The position numbers and the translations under genes are program-made. A DNA stretch of 21,717 nt from Cytidiella melzeri (Eukaryota; Basidiomycota; Agaricomycetes; Polyporales; Irpicaceae): NCBI GenBank assembly GCA_022592445.1, contig JABYQR010000544.1, positions 1-21,717 on the forward strand. The letters are read 5' to 3'. The notes beneath the pieces are model-generated. The model was given only the letters and a program-made list of their open reading frames with translations, did not search any database and had not been told where the DNA came from. Within the stretch, counting starts at the first letter, position 1; each line of letters opens with the position of its first letter. Below, piece by piece: positions 1 to 7,685 of the stretch.

Positions 1-1
1 T

Positions 2-229
2 TCAGTCTCTGCGGTCAAGTTCAACAAGTCTTCGGCTTCGTCCTCGTCGGGCAAGTCAAAGAAGCAGTGCGGGTTCTGCAAGTACAAGGGTCATACAGAG
101 GACGAGTGTCGTAAGAAGAAGGCTGCCATTGAGGAGGCAAGGAAAGGGGGAAAAGGAGGAAAGGACAAGGAGAAGAAGGATCTTCTGGGTCACCATCATC
201 GTCTAACGGTTCTGCTGCTGTACATGTAG
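2..229 (+). pseudogene. gag: Copia element 1 Gag, C-terminal part with zinc knuckle
   Basis: The reading frame starting at base 2 is open from the window edge to TAG at 227-229. It has a Ser/Lys-rich stretch and then a CCHC zinc knuckle (C-X2-C-X4-H-X4-C, bases 68-109), the nucleic-acid-binding motif that lets Gag package element RNA. A Lys/Gly/Glu-rich tail follows. The protease-integrase frame lies one base back (frame 1) and is open from just after a TAA at about 113-115, so Gag and Pol overlap by roughly 110 bases. In most Ty1/copia elements Gag-Pol is one ORF, so this is either a one-base loss or a -1 frameshift site; GGGAAAA at 148-154 is phased for the latter. The N-terminal part of Gag is outside the window. 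Confidence 0.75.
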
Positions 230-282
230 TCTCCGCTGAGGACTCCACGTCCGAAGCCGCCAACGTCGCGAATATAGATGTT

Positions 283-1695
283 ATGTTTTATGCTTCGGGT
301 GAAACACCCTGGATGCTCGACTCAGGCTGTACAAGACACATCACAAACAACCTCAACGACTTCCACAACTACAAGCCGTTCGCTACGCCGTCGTTTGCGA
401 CATTGGCTGATGCTTTGAAGACTTCAATGTCTACACTTGGGTCTGGGAGCCTACGTGGAACCGTATACGTTGATGGAAAGCAGCTCACAGCGCAGTTCGA
501 CAACGTCTTATACTGCCCGGGCATCGCCTACAGACTCATTTCGATTTCCTGTCTTGACTCCAAAGGATTCTCTACCGTTTTCACTGGCGGTAAAGCACGG
601 ATACACAAGAATGATACCACCTACGGCATAGGTACTCTCAAGGGCGGCCAATACTGGTTGGGACTTCGCGTCTCTTCTTCGTCGGTCGCCTCCTCCACGC
701 ACACGCACTCGTTACCCATCGACCTTGTACATCAACGCTATGGTCACCTCAACTGGGAAGCACTACAGAAGCTACGCTCTGACGACTCCCCAGTAACAGG
801 TCTGACTATCGACGAGAAGACTCCTCGCTCTGAACACGCATGCGAAGGTTGTCAACTCGGCAAGGCCACACGACGCACATTCCATTCATCCTCGACACCT
901 CGCGCGGACAAACCTTTCGATCTCATTCACACTGACTTGGCTGGACCTATGCAGAACTCTTCTGTAAACGGCGGACACCTCTACATGCTCACGTACATCA
1001 ACGACTGCTCTGACAACGTCTGGATTTATTTCCTGAAACACAAAGACGAACAGGAGCAGAAGTTTGAGGAGTTCCGTCAGCTGGTCAAAACTCAGTTCGA
1101 GAGGGACATCAAGATTCTTCGCTCTGACAGGGGCGGTGAATACCAGTCGAAGTGCTTTGTGCAACGACTGAAGGATCTTGGCATTGTCCATCAGCGCACC
1201 ACCCCGGATACACCACAACAAAACGGCAAGGCTGAGCGTTTCAACCGCACCATCATGGAGGCTGCGCTCTCTATGCTTTACGCCGCCGGGATGTCCAAAG
1301 GATTCTGGGAAGAAGCCGTGAAAACCGCTGTGCATGTGCGCAACCGAGCACCCAAACGGTCTCTGGATTGGAGGACACCATTCGAGATTATCACTGGCTC
1401 CAAGCCGGATGTTTCATACTTCCGTGTTTTTGGTTGCCTCGCCTATCGCCACATTCACAAGGATCATCGCAGGAAGCTTGATGCTCACGCTCAGCCTCTT
1501 GTGCATGTTGGGTATGAAGCGGGTTCTAAAGGTTACCGCTTATGGGACAAACATACTCATAGGATCGTCTCGAGTACTGACGTTGTATTCGACGAACTGA
1601 TCTTTCCTAACCGTCCTTCACCTCCTACTCAACCATCTTCGAGCATTCCAACCTCTCCGCCGACCACATACATCTTGAACTCTCACTCCCTTTAA
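283..1695 (+). pseudogene. pol: Copia element 1 protease and integrase segment of pol
   Basis: This 470-residue segment is also open upstream to about base 116, so the first ATG is only nominal. The protease signature LDSGC has its Asp at residue 13. An integrase HHCC zinc-binding region follows (VHQRYGHLNW, then CEGCQLGK, residues ~148-195). The integrase core keeps its whole triad: Asp218 (HTDLAGP), Asp282 (SDRGGEY) and Glu318 (NGKAERF), the last two separated by 35 residues as in DD35E enzymes. Protease would cut Gag-Pol inside the particle; integrase would insert the cDNA. The frame ends at TAA 1693-1695, where frame 3 continues the Pro/Ser/Thr-rich linker, so one base has probably been lost between 1600 and 1690. 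Confidence 0.9.
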
Positions 1696-1730
1696 CGCCC
1701 TCTTCACAGCCGGCTACTACCACGTCACAA

Positions 1731-2567
1731 GTGCCCTCAACTCAACAACCACCTCCTCTTGACACAACATCCACGTCGGCTCCTACGCCTTCACGGATAC
1801 CGCGTCCCTCTACTCCTATTCCTAGTTCGTCCACATCTGCTGAACCAGAGCCTAGCTCTTCATCCACGCCACTCTCGCCTTCCAAACGGAAAGGCCCTCC
1901 TGTCGTACCTTCTCCCAAACTCGAGCCAAATCCCAATCGTCTTCCGGCCGCTTCTCCACATGACTACCTTCCATTCTCTAACCCGGCTCATGCTGGTGTT
2001 ACACGTCGTTCACAACGCACTGTTGTACCTCGTGATGCGAAGCGTCTCCAGTCTATGTGGGCTGCTACTGAACAAGAGATTGAGGAGACAACTCGAGCTC
2101 GCGGTAACAAGGTCCCCTACAAAGGCAAAGGCAAAGCGAAAGCTGACGCCGGCGCTGTCCTCTCTGACGAGCAGGTCGTCATGCTGGCAGCGGCAGTTAC
2201 GCCTCAGGGGGAGCCTCGTACCTATCGGCAGGCTATGGGTTTACCGGATCGAGATGACTGGCGTGCAGCTATGGAGGCCGAAATCAAAGGTCTCCAGGAC
2301 ACTGGAACATGGAAACTAGTCGATTTGCCCCCTGGTCGCAAGGCGATCAAGAGCAAATGGGTTTACAAACTCAAACTTGACAAGGACGGTAATGTTGATC
2401 GTTATAAGGCACGTCTGGTAGCCAAGGGTTTTGAGCAAGTTCAAGGCATCGATTTCACAGACACCTTCGCTCCCGTGCCCGTCTGGAGTCTTGGCGATAC
2501 CTCGTCGCCTTGGCAGCTATTCTGGACTGGGAAATTCACCAGATTGACTTCCAACAAGCCTATCTGA
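1731..2567 (+). pseudogene. pol: Copia element 1 linker and N-terminal reverse transcriptase segment
   Basis: This is the frame 3 continuation of pol, open upstream into the preceding segment; it begins with GTG and is not a real start. The first ~90 residues are a Pro/Ser/Thr-rich linker, usual between copia integrase and RT. They are followed by RT N-terminal motifs: YRQAMGLPDRDDWRAAMEAE, then WVYKLK, RYKARLVAKGFEQ and FTDTFAPV (residues ~155-245). The frame leaves the family pattern just after FAPV (about base 2475), where frame 2 gives the expected RLES...ALAAILDW continuation. The lesion is again equivalent to one lost base. Confidence 0.88.
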
Positions 2568-3787
2568 ACGGATCTTTGGACGAGGAGGTTTACATGGAGC
2601 AACCTGAAGGGTTTGTACTGGATGAAGGCAAAGTATGTCGCCTTCATAAGGCAATCTATGGCCTAAAGCAAGCAGGACGCCAATGGTTCCTCACGCTCAA
2701 GGCATGCCTCGAAGAACTCGGCTTCGTCTGTTACGACACAGGTGATGTCGCCATTTTCACTCGTCGACGAGGGGGAGCCCTCCAAATTATTGTTTGCTAC
2801 GTCGACGATCTCACTATTATGGGGAACAGTCTCACCCTCATCAAGGAGACCAAGGACGCTCTTCGTCGCCATTTCGATCTCAAAGACTTAGGCGAGCTCA
2901 AGCACTATCTCGGTATCCGTATCACTCGGGATAGGGGGAGTTGTCTCATCTACCTCGACCAAGAGGTCTACATAAATTCTGTTCTCAAACGCTTCCAGCA
3001 TGAGGACTCCAATCCTGCTTCCACACCGCTTCCAACCGGTATCCAGTTGGTACACAACGAAAATCCCAAGGAACAGTGCGACCCAGCACTTATCCACACC
3101 TACCGCAGCGTACTTGGCTCACTCATGTACGCCTCCCTTGGAACTCGACCTGACATCTTGTACGCCGTTGCGAAGCTCTGTCAATACCAATCCAACCCCT
3201 CGCAGCTGCATCTCCGCGCTGCATATCATGTCCTTCGCTACCTTCGCGGTACCTCCAGTCTCCGACTTTGTCTAGGCCATAATGACGAAGGCGTTGACGA
3301 TCTTGTCGGTTACACCGACGCCGACTTTGCCGGCGACTTAGACGACTCGCTCTCCACATCTGGCTGGGTTTATTTCCTAGGCTATGGCGCTGTCTGCTGG
3401 TCCTCGCGCAAACAACGTTCTGTGGCGAAGTCTACCTTCGACTCAGAATACTTTGCGGCTCACGAAGCTTGCGAGCAACTCAAGTGGTTGAAGATACTCA
3501 CTGATCAAATTGAGCAACCTCTTCCTCTACCTGTCGTCCTTCATTGCGACAACAAGAGTGCTGTAGACGCTTCCAAGTCCACCCACGTGAAGCATCGCTC
3601 AAAACATACTCGCGTCACTGCGCACGCTGTTCACGAATGTGTCACCGAAGGCCTCGTCGAATTGGTTCGAATCCCTGGAGTTGACAACCCCGCTGACATC
3701 TTCACCGAGTCTTTACCGGCTGAAGCTCACGTTCGTCACTCTGAGTCCTTAGGGCTCGTCCAGTTTCACCTCGCTGAGGGGGAGTAA
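2510..3787 (+). pseudogene. pol: Copia element 1 reverse transcriptase and RNase H segment
   Basis: This frame 2 segment carries the RT palm and the RNase H domain that copy element RNA into cDNA and remove the RNA. Seen: HQIDFQQAYLNG near residue 12, GLKQAGRQW near residue 50, and the catalytic YVDD at residues 97-100 (bases 2798-2809). RNase H catalytic residues are present as Asp270 (YTDADFAGD), Glu313 (DSEYFA) and Asp347 (HCDNKSA), and a usual copia C-terminus (NPADIFTE) follows. The stop TAA at 3785-3787 sits directly after the purine tract, as is typical. The segment is open and intact in itself; it is a pseudogene only because it is out of phase with upstream pol. Confidence 0.92.
3776..3784 (+). 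other. Polypurine tract of copia element 1
   Basis: GAGGGGGAG overlaps the last pol codons, immediately before the stop codon and the LTR. In LTR retrotransposons this RNase H-resistant tract primes plus-strand DNA synthesis. Its position fixes the LTR start within a few bases. Confidence 0.75.
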
Positions 3788-3928
3788 TGGCTTTTCAGCT
3801 CCGGCTCACGGACTCGTAGTTACCGGACTCTCTTTTGTTTTCCGTATATGGTTGCTCTATTGTTCTTTCTTCACGCGGACACATCTGTATCACAGATCTT
3901 CCTTTTTGGGTTGCCTGAGGGCTCTGTC

Positions 3929-3937
3929 TTATATACC
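3929..3937 (+). promoter_or_regulatory. TATA-like box in the LTR of copia element 1
   Basis: TTATATACC lies about 30 bp before a CT-rich segment (3959 onward) of the kind that often hosts fungal transcription starts. This placement makes the duplicated block at 3959-4145 the R/leader region of the element transcript. Confidence 0.45.
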
Positions 3938-3958
3938 TTCGCCCCCGCTCCTGACACT

Positions 3959-4145
3959 CCATCGTGCTCTTTCTCTTTCGCACCTGGAGTGAGTATTCTT
4001 CGTTGTCCCTCACATATGCAATATGCTCACAGCCTGTACCTGTAGTTAACTCGCTTCGCTCGTGTGTCTTAGGTACAGTCATTATGCCATCGTGCTCTTT
4101 CTCTTTCGCACCTGGATTAACTCGCTTCGCTCGTGTGTCTTAGGT
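3959..4145 (+). repeat. Duplicated LTR leader: unspliced and exactly spliced-looking copies
   Basis: Block A (30 nt, 3959-3988) recurs without mismatch at 4087-4116. Block B (29 nt, 4046-4074) recurs without mismatch at 4117-4145. In the first copy A and B are separated by 57 nt that begin GTGAGT and end TGTAG; in the second they are directly joined. The second copy therefore equals the first with a canonical intron removed to the base. Twelve unrelated bases (4075-4086) separate the copies. Confidence 0.9.
3989..4045 (+). other. Putative 57-nt spliceosomal intron inside the copia element 1 LTR leader
   Basis: It starts with the donor GTGAGT and ends CCTGTAG. A branch-like GCTCAC at 4025-4030 places the branch A about 16 nt before the acceptor. 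The length matches the other introns in this window (45-73 nt). The intron-less companion at 4087-4145 has the predicted spliced junction exactly, which is the main support. Confidence 0.7.
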
Positions 4146-4244
4146 CCTTACGACGGCAAGTGGGATTACGACTGCGCATCCATCCCTGCCTCTAGACGTG
4201 TTGAATACATTCGACCGGCTTTATACCTCCCACTACTCTTGCCA

Positions 4245-5600
4245 CATTGGCCAGAAATGCAAGCAAATATTTTCCCATGACAGTATATAGGTACATGAAT
4301 GCACAGCACAAATTTTACCTCAAAATATACGCAAATGCTGGTTCTTTAAGCCCATTATGCACAGTTCACTCATGAACTGCAAGCAAAATCAGTGGTATTC
4401 GTTTTTTTAAAATTACATACAGCTATGCTTTCACTACCAAGCTTCATACATTATGTCTAATAGTATGAATACATATGCCTGATTTTTTGCAAGACAGTTG
4501 GATGGGTGGAAGTACCCTCGAGCAATGGTTCATTTCCTGTCCCCAGTTCAATTCTGGGCCATCGATAGTATACTTGATACAATTAGATCAAGGTTTGAGC
4601 AGGGATATTGTAATTGTGAAAACGTCGAAGTGATCCGATCATTGCATATGCTCCAAATAATTCAAGTGCCCGCTTTGGACACTTTGTTGGTGCAAAATGT
4701 GATCACTGCCAGGTTCACCTACACTGCACCCGCATTGGCCAACCAGCCTGAGACCCTCAGCTGCCTTCCAGTGCATGTCTCGGGTTTTTGTTCTCCGCAC
4801 GTACGTGGCAGTGTGCAGAGGCTCTGACAGCACTGTAAACTGAAACCAAAAAAAGAGAACTAAAACAGGAAGTGTTTCATGATTCCCTACATAAATACCG
4901 TTGCTGATGCGCTTCTGTCCCCTCAACTTTGAGAGTTCCCTATGAAGTTATTTTTGGGTTTTTATCAAGAAACCACTCGTTTGCACGGTCACAATGGGCG
5001 AAACGAGGGCGTGAACGAGGATTTGTGACGTGGTCACGGTTTCACTTTCGCGAAACGAGTCCACGGTCCTCACCATCAAGCGTCTATTTGCGCGAGTTTT
5101 GATGGGAGACCAAATATGGGGGTTGAGCCGCCCGAGCGGCGGGGCCCTCTTGGTAGTAAAAAGGCTTTGCAAGCTCACTGTGCAGCTGAAATCCCCCAGA
5201 AAAAATCAACACACCTGTAATGTATAGTAGTATACTAATGCAGCAATCTCATTGTCACTGGAGCCATGGAGCTACTGGAATTCATTGCTTTATTGATCTC
5301 CAAGTGCTTTATAACAGGTTATGGGTGTTGCTGCACAAATTGAACATTACATAGTAGGAGAAGAGAATTACAATAATTGCTCAATCCTATTGATCTAGAG
5401 CTATGTGAAGATTTGTGTCTTAGACATCCTTCCTGGATGCTGGGGAGGAGCGTGGGAGACCGAACTTGCCAATTGAGGAAAGCAGCGGCATGTTAAGCGC
5501 CACTGAAGCGCCCGAGTGTGATGAGTGGTTTCTTGTTTTTTGTTCGCGTGTTTGCGAGTGCACCGGTCGAAACCATGATTGTGACATGAAAAATCACAAA
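4245..5600. other. AT-rich intergenic region without a supported gene
   Basis: Open frames here (for example 4498-4827) have no recognisable domain, intron logic or start context. The stretch holds a B-box-like sequence near 4542-4558, a palindromic cluster at 4975-5060, a GC-rich motif with a small hairpin at 5127-5153 (GCCGC/GCGGC stem) and a 13-bp inverted pair at 4966-4978 and 5523-5535. Nothing else was recognised. Confidence 0.6.
4975..5060. repeat. Imperfect palindrome, about 86 bp
   Basis: Outer arms ACTCGTTTGC (4975-4984) and GCGAAACGAGT (5050-5060) pair with one bulge. Inner arms GGTCACAA (4987-4994) and TTGTGAC (5023-5029) pair. A further GTGAC-GTG-GTCAC hairpin lies at 5025-5037. 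The sequence could fold as a hairpin or be the core of a small inverted-repeat element; function unknown. Confidence 0.4.
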
Positions 5601-5621
5601 ATTGTGACGTTCGCGACTTCG

Positions 5622-5640
5622 AATAAATACCCATAAATAA
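5622..5640 (+). promoter_or_regulatory. Possible TATA region of the secreted-protein gene
   Basis: An A/T-rich element (GAATAAATACCCATAAATA) lies about 200 bp before the ATG at 5831. A CT-rich leader typical of fungal 5' UTRs (about 5740-5830) follows. Just upstream, TTGTGA and TCACAA form an inverted pair at about 5579-5600. No transcription start can be fixed from the sequence alone. Confidence 0.3.
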
Positions 5641-5830
5641 CGTCATAGTTCCCTCTAGTCTTTGTTGACCCAACTGACGCAAGCTAGCACTGGTTGGTGC
5701 GTATCCTACCCACTATGCATTCCGAGAGCTTCTTCTTACACATTTCGTAGCTCATCTTGCTTTTCAACATCCATATTTGACCACCAACTTGTTACGTTTC
5801 AAACTTTCTGTCCCTTCCTCGCTCTTCATC

Positions 5831-6761
5831 ATGCGCTCCTCCGCTGTGGTCACGCTCGCGTTACTTGCTACTGCTGGTCCCGCTGTTTCTGTGCCCGTCA
5901 CCCCTAGCATCGTGTCCCCGAACACCCCATTAAATTCTTCTACCAAAAGCGATGTTGGCAATAGCGGCGCAATGGAGTTTGTCGTAGGAACACCCCCGAT
6001 AAGCCTGTTCGAAGGCCACATCCCGTGAGTCGACTCTGATACTCAATGTTGCAACCAATATTCAGCTTGTCCTCAGCCGCAGCACACGGACGGACTCCTA
6101 CGCGAACTCAGCAGCAAAGGCGACGCGTCGCGGAGAACCTGCCGAGTTTGCTCAGTTGCTTCCAGTTGATCCCGAGGACGATGGCAACAAAGGTGCGTCA
6201 GTTGAAAGCGAGGTTGCCAATCATACCAGTACAGCATTCATGGGATATACTCGATCATTAGGCATCCAGTAAGCTGACCCTGTCCATTGATGTTTGTCAT
6301 AATTCTTAATTTGCTCTCTGCAGCGCTCGTCGCGAAGGAACAACAGACTTCGTGAAACTACTTGCTCGCGTGGACCAACGTGTTCGGCCCTTGCGCAGCC
6401 AATCTCCGAATGAGGGTGTGGGTACGGAGACTCATGCGTAGGAGGAGGAGGAGCACGCGCGTGCGAGGCGCCTGACCGAGCTTCACCACAGGCTGCTGGG
6501 AGTAGCTCTTGTGGAAACTGGCGCTAGAGTTGTGTAAGTCGGCTTGAATCAATGTTGCATGTGATGTTGAAGCATTCTTCCTCTCTGCAGTCTCAAGCTC
6601 GTGGATGCCTTGAAGTCGTCTCCGCCGCCGCGTCGTCGCGATGAACCCATCGAGAGCTTCGACCAACTTGATCAATTCACTTCCCTCCCGGTGAGTAATC
6701 TGTCGCCTGCTGCGGCTGCCAACACTGACTCGAAGGATGACAGGGAGGTGCAAAAATCTGA
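5831..6761 (+). pseudogene. Small secreted protein gene, five exons, one in-frame stop
   Basis: Exons 5831-6024, 6077-6268, 6324-6533, 6591-6690 and 6744-6761 total 714 nt (237 codons plus TGA at 6759-6761). The start follows ATC and opens a signal peptide: MRSSAVV, hydrophobic LALLATAGPAVS, likely cleavage after AVS. Introns are 52, 55, 57 and 53 nt with donors GTGAGT, GTAAGC, GTAAGT and GTGAGT; the first three are phase 2, the last phase 0. The mature chain is polar, with Arg-rich and Glu-rich parts and no domain I recognise. Codon 168 is TAG (6439-6441), directly before four GAG codons, so a GAG-to-TAG change is likely. Frame and introns continue normally beyond it. The product is either a 167-residue protein or a recently disabled gene. 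The first acceptor could also be 6082 (two residues shorter). Role unknown. Confidence 0.65.
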
Positions 6762-6780
6762 CATCAACAATCTCGACTGA

Positions 6781-7685
6781 AGGAGGGGACCGGCGTAGCG
6801 ATTCGCGACGTGGTGCTTTCTCTATAGGACTGTCTGTTTAGTTGAAAGTATAAATCGCGATTGGATTTAGCACGTGTCCTGCGTTCACTTTGAGTCTAGT
6901 GTGCATGATGTTTACTCGGTATTGTGAGATTTTCTACGAGCCGCTACGATAGTTACTTATTGCCGGAGCGCGAACAAACGATAGTGCCTTCCGTGTTTAG
7001 CAACCTGCCAGTCGTGGAGAACGAAACAGCTCGTCGTTGAGTGGCGATGATGAAGGCTTTCGGTCGCTAGTATCATGAGTAAATCAAAATGTGAGTGTCA
7101 AGTGTAGGAAGTATGGAACGCACATCTCAGAACGATGCTGATCGCACCGGCGTTCGTCCAAGGTACATTTGTGCAAAGCTGAGCTTCAGGTTACTCACGA
7201 TCGCATCTCCGCGTTTTCTTTATCTTTCTGCTATCGTACCGAAGCCAAGTCTTTCATTATCTTACATCGTACGCTCGTTCGTAGGAATCCTGGAGCAACA
7301 CCTCGAGAGATACTCTGCAAGTGCGTGTGAGACATATTCTAAGCGGCTTTACAAAATGACATGAATGCATAGGGTTTTTCACGGTGATTTTCTGCAGATT
7401 CGCACCCGTTAAGGATGACACTAGAACGTCCATACTACGGTGGTAGAGGAAATAAGTAGACGAGACCGAAAGCAAGCAGGAGAGAGAGGGTACACAAAGG
7501 GAACGAATGTGACCAGTGGGAGGAAGTCGAGATAGGACGCAACGAACCGCTGATAGATAAAAGACGATTATCGAATTACGAGTACGAGTGCCCGAGGCCA
7601 CACGCCAGTCAGCATTACAAAAGAACGAAAGCTGCTGCATCTGAAAGCACAACTGCTTAGCAGGATATTTTGTGCGCCAGATAAA
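6781..7685. other. Intergenic region between convergent genes
   Basis: It should contain the 3' UTRs and terminators of the secreted-protein gene (+) and the GATA gene (-). The open frames here (7095-7364 +, 7257-7652 -) lack start context, domain or intron support. No RNA gene or repeat was recognised. Confidence 0.55.

Larger units (their letters stand above)
1..4244 (+). mobile_element. Ty1/copia LTR retrotransposon, 3' part (copia element 1)
   Basis: Seen: domain order Gag zinc knuckle, protease, integrase, RT, RNase H, then a purine tract and an LTR-like block, which is the Ty1/copia (Pseudoviridae) order with integrase before RT. The 5' LTR and most of Gag lie left of the window. Coding phase changes three times (about 150-185, 1600-1690 and 2470-2490), each by the equivalent of one lost base, yet no nonsense codon lies inside any domain and the protease, integrase, RT and RNase H signatures are intact. 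Inference: a fairly young but non-functional copy, or a copy with sequencing indels. The right end (4244) is inferred from a TGGC/GCCA terminal pair and is uncertain. Confidence 0.9.
3788..4244 (+). repeat. Putative 3' LTR of copia element 1
   Basis: The LTR begins with TGGC right after the purine tract and stop codon. A GCCA at 4241-4244 gives a matching inverted terminus and a length of 457 bp. A TATA-like TTATATACC lies at 3929-3937, so transcription would start near 3960, in the CT-rich block that opens the internal repeat. The 5' LTR is outside the window, so neither the length nor the target duplication can be confirmed; an end near 4078 (TACA) is an alternative. Confidence 0.5.

Noticed and set aside
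886..1335. 149-residue antisense frame across the copia integrase.
   Set aside because: Shadow of the integrase coding frame on the other strand.
4499..4566. tRNA-like segment: 5-bp T-arm with TTCAATT loop (4542-4558) and nearly complementary ends (4499-4505 and 4559-4565).
   Set aside because: The interval between the ends is 5-6 nt too short for D and anticodon arms and no A box or anticodon arm can be drawn. At best a worn tRNA-derived remnant.
4498..4827. 109-residue open frame on +.
   Set aside because: No domain, no start context, AT-rich intergenic composition, overlapping open frames on the other strand.
4966..5535. 13-bp inverted pair CAAGAAACCACTC (4966-4978) and its complement (5523-5535), as possible termini of a 570-bp MITE.
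   Set aside because: Similarity stops exactly at 13 bp on both sides and no target duplication is visible; chance cannot be excluded.
6690..6780. Reading the secreted-protein gene straight through to TGA 6778-6780 without the last intron.
   Set aside because: GTGAGT (6691), CTGAC (about 6724-6728) and CAG (6743) form a 53-nt consensus intron like the others; the unspliced alternative remains possible but is less likely.
7257..7652. 131-residue open frame on - between the convergent genes.
   Set aside because: Lies in the expected 3' UTR interval; no recognisable domain.
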